Source of the DNA: ZC4RG42 sp036676355
Lineage (GTDB): Bacteria > Pseudomonadota > Gammaproteobacteria > Burkholderiales > SG8-39
Length of the DNA stretch: 64,000 nt
Assembly (NCBI GenBank): GCA_036676355.1
Contig: JAKFDA010000085.1
Location: forward strand, 18,057 to 82,056
Direction of reading: 5' to 3'
Part shown: one piece after another, positions 45,295-54,980 of the stretch
Position numbering within the stretch: the stretch's first letter is position 1
How the letters are laid out: every line of letters begins with the position of its first letter
Program-made: the position numbers and the translations under genes
Notes under the pieces: model-generated
Database searches by the model: none
The model's input: the letters and a program-made list of their open reading frames with translations, nothing else
What the model was told of the DNA's origin: nothing

Positions 45295-45543
45295 TCAATG
45301 ACCTCTGATGGTTTGCACCAACAGCGCCCGCTGTTTCCACTGCATGCCATTCAGACGCATCGACACGGTTTCGAGCGATCCCAACGGAGCGTCCGCGAAT
45401 TCCAGCATGGCAGCCGGGCGCGAGCCGTCTCCATCAACTCGCTGTATGTGAGTGCATTCGAGGCCTGGGGCGTATCTCTTGACGAACGCCCGTAATTCAT
45501 CGTCCGAAGTACCCGGCGCGATGTTAGCGACCCATAGCTTCAT
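45295..45543 (-). CDS. Single RRM-like RNA-binding protein
   Basis: This 82-residue protein resembles one RNA recognition motif: beta1 KLWVANIAPGTSDDELRAFV (RNP2-like), alpha1, then AAMLEFADAPLGSLE (RNP1-like region), then LNGMQWKQRALLVQ. Aromatic RNP1 residues are weak. Small RRM proteins occur in bacteria, with unclear roles. It sits directly beyond the broken end of the pta pseudogene, on the same strand. Confidence 0.55.
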   Translation of the reverse strand: MKLWVANIAPGTSDDELRAFVKRYAPGLECTHIQRVDGDGSRPAAMLEFADAPLGSLETVSMRLNGMQWKQRALLVQTIRGH

Positions 45544-46242
45544 GACGGGCTCCTATGCTTTCAATACGGCGCGGGTGTGCCGCGCTGTCGAGCGCGAGCG
45601 GCCCGTCAAGAATGCCGCCGGTGATCTGTCCGCGGTCGGCCATCTTGCACAGTGCCGCTGCATCGACGGTCGAAGGTACATTCGGATTCACCGTTTCCAT
45701 TGCTGACAGGATCGCCACGCGCACTTCCTTTGCACCGAGGGCCTGGGCGAGATCGATGGCGTTCTGCACGATATCGAACTTCGCCTTGAGCGAGGGCGCA
45801 ATATTCACGGCCGCATCCGAAATCAGCAGCGGCTCCGGGCGGTCAGGGCACGTCCATGACGAAGCAATGGCTGATGTGGCGCGCAGTGCGCAAACCCGTA
45901 TCGCGCTTCACGACCGCACTCATCAGTTCGTCGGTATGCAGGCTGGCCTTTCATCAAGGCCTCCGCCCTGCCCGCCCGCACCAGTTCGACCGCCGCCGCC
46001 GCGGCAGCCTCGCTGTACGGCGCGTCGACCAGTTCGAAACCCGAGATATCGAGATTGAACTGCTTGGCCGTCGCTTCGATCCTCGCTTTAGGGCCGACGA
46101 GTATCGGACGGATCAGGCCGAGCTTCGCGGCATCGGTGGCGCCCGACAGCGAGCTTTCATCGCATGGGTGCGCAACCGCCGTCGGCACCGCTTCAAACGC
46201 CTTCGCCCTGGCGATCAGACGCTCGTATTTCCCGTGGCTCAT
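45524..46242 (-). pseudogene. Phosphate acetyltransferase family pseudogene (frameshifted, 3'-truncated)
   Basis: Conserved blocks of the Pta/Ptb-type (enoyl-CoA hydratase/phosphate acetyltransferase) family are spread over three frames. They are YERLIARAKAFEAVPTAVAH, then LHTDELMSAVVKRDTG, then NIAPSLKAKFDIVQNAIDLA and CKMADRGQITGGILDGPLAL. One extra base near 45945 and one near 45845 break the frame. The last about 90 residues are gone; homology stops at the RRM-like gene. It would have made acetyl-CoA from acetyl-phosphate or the reverse. N-terminal start taken at 46242 (MSHGKYERL). Confidence 0.75.
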
Positions 46243-46357
46243 ACGGTTCGCTCCGAAGGCGACGCAAATCATCGGCAGGCGCCTACCCCGGCCCGGCAAT
46301 GCTTCCGCCGATTCCACACAGCGCAAACAAGCTTACTGCCACGTCATCGAAGTCAGA

Positions 46358-46376
46358 CATAGGGCTATGGTCGCAT
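46358..46376 (-). promoter_or_regulatory. Repeated 19-bp motif, copy 5
   Basis: Minus strand ATGCGACCATAGCCCTATG, in the divergent region between the pta pseudogene start (46242) and the pflB remnant start (46463). It shares the GACCA and GCCCTATG blocks with copy 3. Confidence 0.55.
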
Positions 46377-46462
46377 TGCTCCGCGTTTCGCAGGTCACTA
46401 GGCTGCGCTAGTAGCCGTTCGAGCGACGGCTGCAGGGAACTCAATGGCCGCAGGAGACCGCG

Positions 46463-46534
46463 ATGGCAAGCGTTCCGAAACAAACGACTAAGCAACGGGA
46501 GCATGCATGGCGCGGCTTCGCACCGGGCTCTTGA
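46463..46534 (+). pseudogene. pflB start remnant
   Basis: AGGAG 6 bp upstream and an ATG open a 23-codon stub starting MASVPKQTTK and ending HAWRGFAPGS, then TGA. AW-GF..G resembles the N-terminus of pyruvate formate-lyase (AWEGFTKGDW). It runs straight into pflA-like sequence, so a deletion removed the body of pflB. The identity rests on one short motif plus context. Confidence 0.5.
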
Positions 46535-46931
46535 CCGTTTCACCGACGAGGACGTGCAACTCATCGATCTGCATCTGCTGGATATCAAGTCCGGTGACCC
46601 CGCCATTTACGAAAGGGTGACGAACCATCCGCTGCAACCGACGCTCGACTACGCGCGCCGGCTATCCGATCTCGGACGTCCGATGTGGATTCGCTATGTA
46701 CTCGTCCCCGGCTTGACGGACGGTGTCGACAACGAGCAGCGCGTCGCCGATTTCGTTGCGGAGCTGAAGAGCGTGGAGCGGGCCGAGATCCTGCGCTTCC
46801 ACCAGATGGGCGCAAGCAAGTGGCAGAAACTGGGCCTCGACTACAAGCTCGCGCACGTCGAGCCGCCGAGTGCTGAACTGACCGAACGCGTGCGCGAGCA
46901 GTTTCGCGGGCGTGGATTGACGGTTTACTGA
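46530..46931 (+). pseudogene. pflA 3' remnant (PFL-activating enzyme, C-terminal part)
   Basis: About 130 codons continue in frame from a deletion junction: DEDVQLIDLHLLDIKSGDP, GRPMWIRYVLVPGLTDG and RAEILRFHQMGASKWQKLGL, the C-terminal half of PflA. The N-terminal radical-SAM CxxxCxxC is missing and no start codon with a ribosome site is present. The enzyme activates pyruvate formate-lyase under anoxia. It cannot be functional as encoded here. Confidence 0.8.
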
Positions 46932-46946
46932 GTAGAGGACCAGCTC

Positions 46947-47676
46947 ATGGAAGTCATCCGGATAATGCTCGAGCAGCAACCGATGATGGCGCTCTTTCTC
47001 ACCATCGCTATCGGTTATCTCATCGGCGAGATCAACATCAAGGGTTTCTCGCTTGGCGTCGGGGCGGTCCTATTCGTCGCGCTCGGCATGGGATGGTTCG
47101 CGCCGAAGTCGGCTCCCGCGCCGATGGTCGGCACCTTGGGCCTGGCGCTCTTTCTCTACGGCGTAGGCGTGCAGTACGGCAAGCAGTTCTTCACCGGGCT
47201 GGCGAGCGTGAACGGACGCAAAGCGAATCTGCTCGCGTTGATCGGCGTACTCGCGGCCTGGCTCCTCGGCTATCTGCGGCGCACCGGCCCCTTGAACTGG
47301 ACTATCCCGATTTCCGCGAACCTGGTGATGCGTAATCTAAGCCTGACGCTCTTCCTCGCCCAGGTCGGCATGGCGTCCGGACCCAAGTTCGCGGCAACGG
47401 TAGCCGATACCGGACTGCTCATGCTGGGCTTGGGTGGGCTCGTATTGCTGGCGCTCGTGCTGCCGATCATGCTCTTCGGCCTGTTCCTGTTCCGCAGGTC
47501 GTATGACGAAGTAGTGGGGGATCGTCGCCGGGGCGTGCGGCAATCCGGCGATCCTTGCTTATGGCAACAAGCTCACCCCCACCCAGCGGCCGGACATCGG
47601 CTACGCGATGATTTTCCCCGGCATGACGATTATCAAAATCCTTTTCGTCGATATCGTTCCAGCCCTGCTGCGATGA
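46947..47676 (+). pseudogene. AspT-type antiporter pseudogene (internal deletion and frameshift)
   Basis: The N-terminal membrane segments of an aspartate:alanine antiporter family protein (LFLTIAIGYLIGEINIKGFS, FLYGVGVQYGKQFF) are present. They join near base 47270 directly to the second membrane domain (RRTGPLNWTIPISANLVMRN). The whole RCK region and about 250-300 residues are missing. Then a G5 run at 47516-47520 shifts the frame: YDEVV is in one frame and IVAGACGNPAILAYGNK in the next, up to TGA at 47674. Normal length is about 560 residues. Confidence 0.75.
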
Positions 47677-47735
47677 TCCGGGCGCTCCAGCGGCATATCG
47701 AAACCTCGTAGCCGATTATTTGCGCAGAGGCGCTT

Positions 47736-49409
47736 GTGTGGCCATCGCATGTCATGCCGTCCATCGTGTGGATGAGGGAGTATCGATCCCCATGGTTGCG
47801 CCCCGATCTGACTGCCGGCCTCACCGCCGCCACGATCGTCATTCCCAAAGCCATGGCCTACGCCACCATTGCGGGCCTTCCGCTGCAGGTAGGTCTGTAC
47901 ACGGCCATCGTGCCGATGCTGGTCTATGCGCTATTCGGCGCCTCGCGCGTATTGAGTGTCAGCACGACGACGACGATTGCCATTCTCACTGCCGCGGAGC
48001 TGGGCCGTGCAGCCCCCGGCGGCGATGCGAGCACGCTCCTGACTGCCGCCGCGACCCTGGCCGTGCTCACCGGCGCCATACTGTTGATCGCTTATCTCCT
48101 CAGGCTGGGCTTCGTCGCAAACTTCATCTCCGAGCCGGTGCTGACGGGATTCAAATCCGGCATCGGATTGGTCATCGTCGTGGATCAGTTGCCCAAGCTG
48201 TTCGGCATCCATATCGAGAAAACCGGCTTCTTCCGCGACATTGCCGCAATCGTTCAAGCGCTGCCCTCCAGCTCCATACCTACTTTTACGCTCGCCGCGC
48301 TATTGCTCTTGCTTATTTTCGGACTCGAACGTTATCTGCCGAAGTCGCCTGTCCCGCTCATCGCGATCGCGCTGGCCATCCTGGCGTCGGCATTGGGGCT
48401 GCGCGACATGAACGTGGAAATCGTTGGAAGCGTCCCCTCGGATCTACCCTCCTTTGTGCCGCCAGATCTCGGCCTCTTTGCTGAAATGTGGCCCGCCGCT
48501 GCCGGTATCGCGCTGATGAGCTTCACCGAAACGATCGCGGCGGCGCGCGCATTCGCCGCGCGCGGCGAACCGCGGCCAGACCCGAATCAGGAATTGTTCG
48601 CCATCGGGTTGGCGAATGTCGCCGGCGGATCGATGGGGGCCATGCCGGCGGGCGGCGGCACTTCCCAAACCGCGTTGAACCGCAGAGTGGGCGCGCGAAC
48701 GCAGGTGGCCGCACTCATCACCGCCGGCACTGCCGTGGCCACCCTGCTCTTTCTTTCACCGCTCATTGCACTGATGCCGCAAGCGGCGCTGGCGGCGGTG
48801 GTCATCGCTTATTCCCTCGAATTGATCAAGCCGGCGGAATTCCGCACGATCCGCCGCGTACGGCGTATCGAGTTTCGTTGGGCAGTGATCGCATTCGCGG
48901 GCGTCGTTTTCCTGGGGACCCTGCAGGGAATTCTGGTCGCTGTCGTCGCTTCGCTGTTCTCGCTGGCGCAGCAGGCTTACAACCCGCCTGTTTACGTGAT
49001 GGGCCGCAAACGCGGCACGTCGGTATTCCGGCGTCTGTCGCCCGATCATCCCGACGACGAAGTGTGGCCGGGACTGCTGATTCTGCGTATCGAAGGCCGA
49101 CTGTTTTTTGCCAACGCGCAGCAGGTCGCCGAAGCGATGCTGTCCTTCATCGCGCAAGCGAAGCCTAGCATCGTGGTGCTCGATTGCAGCTCGGTGATCG
49201 ACATCGAGTTCACCGCGGTCAGTTTGCTCGCGGAAACGGAGGAAGCGCTGCGCAGCGAAGGCATCACGCTATGGCTTGCGGCCTTGAACCCTTCGGCTCT
49301 CGAGGTTGTGCGGCGTTCCAAACTGGGCGAGGCACTCGGTCGCGAACGTACATTCTTCAACCTGGATACCGCGGTGGCTCGATTCACCGCCGAAAGGATG
49401 AGCACATGA
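47736..49409 (+). CDS. SulP-family anion transporter with STAS domain
   Basis: This 557-residue protein has about 12 membrane segments. The signature VIPKAMAYATIAGLPLQVGL is near residue 38, and the SulP core includes FTETIAAARAFAARG. A C-terminal STAS domain (about 445-550, LLILRIEGRLFFANAQQVAE and VVLDCSSVIDIEFTAVSLL) follows. Substrate may be sulfate, bicarbonate or dicarboxylate. The start is GTG at 47736 after AGAGG; ATG at 47754 is possible. The stop overlaps the ppk2 start. Confidence 0.88.
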   Translation: MWPSHVMPSIVWMREYRSPWLRPDLTAGLTAATIVIPKAMAYATIAGLPLQVGLYTAIVPMLVYALFGASRVLSVSTTTTIAILTAAELGRAAPGGDASTLLTAAATLAVLTGAILLIAYLLRLGFVANFISEPVLTGFKSGIGLVIVVDQLPKLFGIHIEKTGFFRDIAAIVQALPSSSIPTFTLAALLLLLIFGLERYLPKSPVPLIAIALAILASALGLRDMNVEIVGSVPSDLPSFVPPDLGLFAEMWPAAAGIALMSFTETIAAARAFAARGEPRPDPNQELFAIGLANVAGGSMGAMPAGGGTSQTALNRRVGARTQVAALITAGTAVATLLFLSPLIALMPQAALAAVVIAYSLELIKPAEFRTIRRVRRIEFRWAVIAFAGVVFLGTLQGILVAVVASLFSLAQQAYNPPVYVMGRKRGTSVFRRLSPDHPDDEVWPGLLILRIEGRLFFANAQQVAEAMLSFIAQAKPSIVVLDCSSVIDIEFTAVSLLAETEEALRSEGITLWLAALNPSALEVVRRSKLGEALGRERTFFNLDTAVARFTAERMST

Positions 49410-50230
49410 AAGCGAAAAAAAAGAATGCCAAGCGATCGGACGCCGCAGCGCCCCGGGAGCGATTGCCACGTCGGGCTTATGAAGAGGAACTCAGGAAACT
49501 GCATGTGGAGTTGGTCAAACTGCAGGAATGGGTCAAACACAAGGGCCTTAAGGTCTGCGTCGTTTTCGAGGGCCGCGACGGCGCCGGCAAGGGCGGAACG
49601 ATCAAGGCGATCACCGATCGCGTGAGTCCGCGCATTTTTCGAGTGATCGCGCTGCCCGCGCCGACCGAACGCGAGAAAAGCCAGATGTATGTACAGCGCT
49701 ATCTGGGTCATCTGCCGGCCGCAGGCGAAGTGGTGATCTTCGATCGCAGTTGGTACAACCGTGCAGGCGTAGAGCGCGTGATGGGATTTGCGACTGAAGC
49801 GCAGGTCGAAAAATTCCTCACCTCCGTCTCCTGGGTCGAAAAAGCGATTGTGGAGTCCGGCATCATCCTCGTGAAATACTGGCTGGAAGTCAGTATGGAC
49901 GAACAAACCCGGCGGCTTCAGGCGCGTATCGAGGACGGCCGCAAGATCTGGAAGCTCTCGCCTATGGATTTGAAGTCTTACAGCCGGTGGTACGACTACT
50001 CTCGGGCGCGCGACGCCATGTTCGGCGCAAGCGATACGGAGTTCGCCCCGTGGCATGTGGCGCAGACGGACGACAAGCGGCGCGGCCGGCTGAATATCAT
50101 CGCCCACCTCCTCGCACAGATCCCATATGAAGAAGTGCCGCGGCAAAAGGTGAAGCTGCCGGAGCGACAAGCGCGTGGCGACTATCACGATCCTGACTAT
50201 CCGTATAAGTACGTCGAGGAGCGGTTTTAG
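49406..50230 (+). CDS. ppk2: Polyphosphate kinase 2
   Basis: This 274-residue protein has a Walker A (GRDGAGKGG, residues 56-64) and a Walker B/lid (IFDRSWYNRAGVERVMGF, Asp113). WKLSPMDLKSYSRWYDYSRA and the C-terminal YKYVEERF are typical of PPK2. It moves phosphate between polyphosphate and nucleotides. The ATG overlaps the SulP stop, and the frame upstream is inside SulP. Coupling suggests joint expression. Confidence 0.92.
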   Translation: MKAKKKNAKRSDAAAPRERLPRRAYEEELRKLHVELVKLQEWVKHKGLKVCVVFEGRDGAGKGGTIKAITDRVSPRIFRVIALPAPTEREKSQMYVQRYLGHLPAAGEVVIFDRSWYNRAGVERVMGFATEAQVEKFLTSVSWVEKAIVESGIILVKYWLEVSMDEQTRRLQARIEDGRKIWKLSPMDLKSYSRWYDYSRARDAMFGASDTEFAPWHVAQTDDKRRGRLNIIAHLLAQIPYEEVPRQKVKLPERQARGDYHDPDYPYKYVEERF

Positions 50231-50331
50231 CGCGACCGGGTTTGTGGATATTTGACGACGCTATTGCGATGGCCTGACGAGAGTCTGGCCAAGTACCGAA
50301 AGCGGGCCCGGCGCGACGCCCCAGGTGCGCT

Positions 50332-50829
50332 TCAGCGGGTTGCTTCGAGCTCCTCGCGTACATCCGCCAACAGCCCCTCACAACTGTCTTCCAGCAGATC
50401 GAGGACCAGTTCGAAGCCGTCTGGACCGCCGTAGTAAGGGTCGGGCACGATGGTATGGGTCGAACGGCGGGCATAGACCATCATCGGCTTGATTTTGTGG
50501 GCCTCGGCTTCTGCCGCCATCCGCGCCATGATGCGGTAGTGATCATCGTCCATCGCGAGCAGCAGATCGAAGCGCTCGAAATCGCTGCGATCGAGTTTGC
50601 GCGCTCGCAATCTCGACAAGTCGTAACCACGGCTGCGCGCAGCGGCAACGGTGCGAGGATCGGGCGGATCGCCGATGTGGTACCCGTGCGTGCCGGCCGA
50701 GTCGATTTTTACGAGATGACCGAGCCCGGCGTCATTGGCCAGTTTACGGAACACGCCCTCGGCGGTTACGGAGCGGCAAATGTTGCCGGTGCAGACGAAA
50801 AGGATAGCAAGGCGATTCAGCGAAGTCAT
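50332..50829 (-). CDS. Low-molecular-weight protein-tyrosine phosphatase
   Basis: This 165-residue phosphatase has the P-loop CTGNICRS (Cys13 nucleophile, Arg19) close to the N-terminus and the general acid Asp130 in VPDPYYGG. The upstream open frame to 50955 is discarded because the P-loop normally begins within 15 residues of the start. It converges on ppk2 and is transcribed away from the zinc-ribbon gene terminator. Confidence 0.92.
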   Translation of the reverse strand: MTSLNRLAILFVCTGNICRSVTAEGVFRKLANDAGLGHLVKIDSAGTHGYHIGDPPDPRTVAAARSRGYDLSRLRARKLDRSDFERFDLLLAMDDDHYRIMARMAAEAEAHKIKPMMVYARRSTHTIVPDPYYGGPDGFELVLDLLEDSCEGLLADVREELEATR

Positions 50830-50886
50830 GCGTCCGCAGTGTACCGAGTCTGCCGTGAAAATCCCGGCAGGCGCGCTGCAAAAACG

Positions 50887-50914
50887 ATTCCAGCCATCGT
50901 GCGATGGCTGGAAT
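50887..50914 (-). terminator. Rho-independent terminator after the zinc-ribbon gene
   Basis: ATTCCAGCCATCG and CGATGGCTGGAAT form a 12-13-bp perfect stem. On the minus strand it is followed by CGTTTTTGC. It lies 29 bp past the stop of the zinc-ribbon gene at 50943. Confidence 0.82.
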
Positions 50915-50942
50915 GAGCGATGTTCGGTAATAGCGAAGGCGG

Positions 50943-51437
50943 CTAACGCTCCCAACGGACCTTCAAATTACCCTGCTGGTCGTACCCGAAATGGAGCGCG
51001 CCACCATAAGCCTCGCGCAACGCCTCACCGATATCACGCGCCAGATAAACGTCGGTCGTCGTAGCGCGCAGTCCGCGCGGGGTGTCCTCGATGCGCATGA
51101 TGCGCTGAAGCGGGTGGCGGGCGCGCTGGCTGGCTTCCCGTTGTCGGGCAACCCGCTTCATTTCCTCGCGATGAGATGCGACGGACGCTCCTTCAAGCGT
51201 AAGCCAGGCGGCCGGCTTGTTGTTGCGCAATCGCTCGCATGCCGGGCAGCGCACTTCGTGCGCGCTCAGCGGCACCGAACCCCAGCGCCAACGTCCCTCG
51301 TAATACACGGCATCGCAGTCGGAACACTGCGCCGGCTCCGGAACGGCACCTTTTTTCGGTTCCGCATACCCGCCCACCGATCCGGGCAGCGGCGCATCCA
51401 GCCGCGCTCCTTTTGGCACGTGCACTTCGAAGTTCAT
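50943..51437 (-). CDS. Zinc-ribbon protein (BCAM0308-like)
   Basis: This 164-residue protein has two CxxC pairs (CSDC near residue 38 and CPAC near 65), forming a likely zinc ribbon between AVYYEGRW and RLRNNKPAAW. The C-terminal half is DIGEALREAYGGALHFGYDQ. It resembles small betaproteobacterial BCAM0308-type proteins, of unknown function; the match is from memory of the layout. A clear hairpin terminator follows. Confidence 0.5.
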   Translation of the reverse strand: MNFEVHVPKGARLDAPLPGSVGGYAEPKKGAVPEPAQCSDCDAVYYEGRWRWGSVPLSAHEVRCPACERLRNNKPAAWLTLEGASVASHREEMKRVARQREASQRARHPLQRIMRIEDTPRGLRATTTDVYLARDIGEALREAYGGALHFGYDQQGNLKVRWER

Positions 51438-51583
51438 GATCTCGCCCTCGTCCGTTTATCGCCTGATGGCTTCCGGCAATCGAATTGAAGCAACGATCGC
51501 TCCGAAGGACGATAGCGCTGCGATGATTTCGCCTATTGAGCTTTATCAAGAGAACTGATCGCGCTGTCGGCAAAGCTGGAGCC

Positions 51584-53635
<2,052 letters not shown>

Positions 53636-53678
53636 GAGTAAAATCGCGGGCTGGTCCAACGAGCCCCAGTCTATCACG

Positions 53679-54896
53679 ATGAGTTCAGCCCCCTCCGCCC
53701 TCTTTGCCCACGTCGAAATGGCGCCCCGCGATCCCATTCTCGGCATTACCGAAGCCTACAAGGCCGACAAGAACCCGAACAAAGTGAACCTCGGCGTCGG
53801 CGTCTACTATGACGACGACGGCAAATTGCCGCTGCTCGAGTGCGTCAAACGCGCCGAGCGGGAAATGACCGAGAAGGCATCGCCGCGGGGCTATCTGCCC
53901 ATCGACGGCCTCGCCGCTTACGACACGGCCGTGCAAGGACTGGTGTTCGGCGCGGACAGCGCCGCGGTCAAGGAAAAGCGCATCATAACCGTGCAATCGC
54001 TCGGCGGCACCGGCGGCCTGAAAGTCGGCGCCGACTTCATCCGTCGCGTGAATCCGAACGCGGAATTGTGGATCAGCGACCCGAGTTGGGAAAACCACCG
54101 TGCGGTGTTCGAGGCCGCCGGTTTCAAGGTCCACACCTACCCCTACTACGATGCGGCGACGCACGGCGTGAAGTTCGACGCCATGATCGAAGCACTGAGC
54201 AAGCTGCCTGCCGGTTCGGTCGTCGTGCTGCACGCCTGCTGTCACAACCCCACCGGCGTGGATCTCACCACCGATCAGTGGACCGCAGTCATCAAGACCG
54301 TCAACGAGCATGGCCTGGTGCCGTTCCTCGACATCGCCTACCAAGGCTTTGGCGACGGTCTGGACGCCGACGGCGAGGTCATCCGTCGCTTCGCAGAAGC
54401 GGGTGGCCCGGTTTTCGTGTCCAACTCGTTCTCGAAATCAGTCTCGCTTTACGGCGAACGTGTCGGCGCTTTGAGCATCGTCGCCACCAGCGCGGAAGAA
54501 GCCGCGCGCGTGCTCTCGCAAGTGAAGCGTGTCGTGCGGACCAACTACTCCAATCCGCCCACCCACGGCGGCCAGATTGTTGCCACCGTGCTGAGCAGCC
54601 CGGAACTGCGCGAAATCTGGGAAAAGGAACTTGCGCAAATGCGCGACCGCATCAAGACGATGCGTGCGCAACTGGTCGATAAGCTCAAGGCCGCCGCGCC
54701 GAACACCGATTACAGCTTTGTCGCCAAGCAGCGCGGCATGTTCTCCTACTCGGGTCTCACCAAGGAGCAGGTGCGCAGGCTGCGAGAGGACTACGGCATC
54801 TATGCGGTCGATAGCGGGCGCATCTGCGTCGCAGCGTTGAACTCGAAGAACATCGACTACGTCGCCAACGCGATCGCCAAAGTGATCGCCGCCTGA
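53679..54896 (+). CDS. Aspartate/aromatic aminotransferase (class I)
   Basis: This 405-residue PLP transaminase has Lys253 in SNSFSKSVSLYGERVG, NPTGVDL and YSNPPTHGG, with Arg near the end for the carboxylate. It is close to the AspC/TyrB type. Which amino acid is preferred cannot be decided from the sequence. The ATG at 53679 fits the family (MSSAPSALFAHVEMAPRDPI). A bidirectional terminator follows. Confidence 0.9.
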   Translation: MSSAPSALFAHVEMAPRDPILGITEAYKADKNPNKVNLGVGVYYDDDGKLPLLECVKRAEREMTEKASPRGYLPIDGLAAYDTAVQGLVFGADSAAVKEKRIITVQSLGGTGGLKVGADFIRRVNPNAELWISDPSWENHRAVFEAAGFKVHTYPYYDAATHGVKFDAMIEALSKLPAGSVVVLHACCHNPTGVDLTTDQWTAVIKTVNEHGLVPFLDIAYQGFGDGLDADGEVIRRFAEAGGPVFVSNSFSKSVSLYGERVGALSIVATSAEEAARVLSQVKRVVRTNYSNPPTHGGQIVATVLSSPELREIWEKELAQMRDRIKTMRAQLVDKLKAAAPNTDYSFVAKQRGMFSYSGLTKEQVRRLREDYGIYAVDSGRICVAALNSKNIDYVANAIAKVIAA

Positions 54897-54938
54897 GCCT
54901 CGATACCTCCTGCGCGTTCAAAGCGCCGGCAGGCAGAT

Positions 54939-54976
54939 AAAACCGCGCACCTGGTGCAAATCAGGCGCGCGGTTTT
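54939..54976. terminator. Bidirectional terminator between aminotransferase and cysI
   Basis: AAAACCGCGC and GCGCGGTTTT are a perfect 10-bp inverted repeat around an 18-bp loop with inner pairing, A-rich on one side and T-rich on the other. It lies between two convergent genes. Confidence 0.88.
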
Positions 54977-54980
54977 CTTA

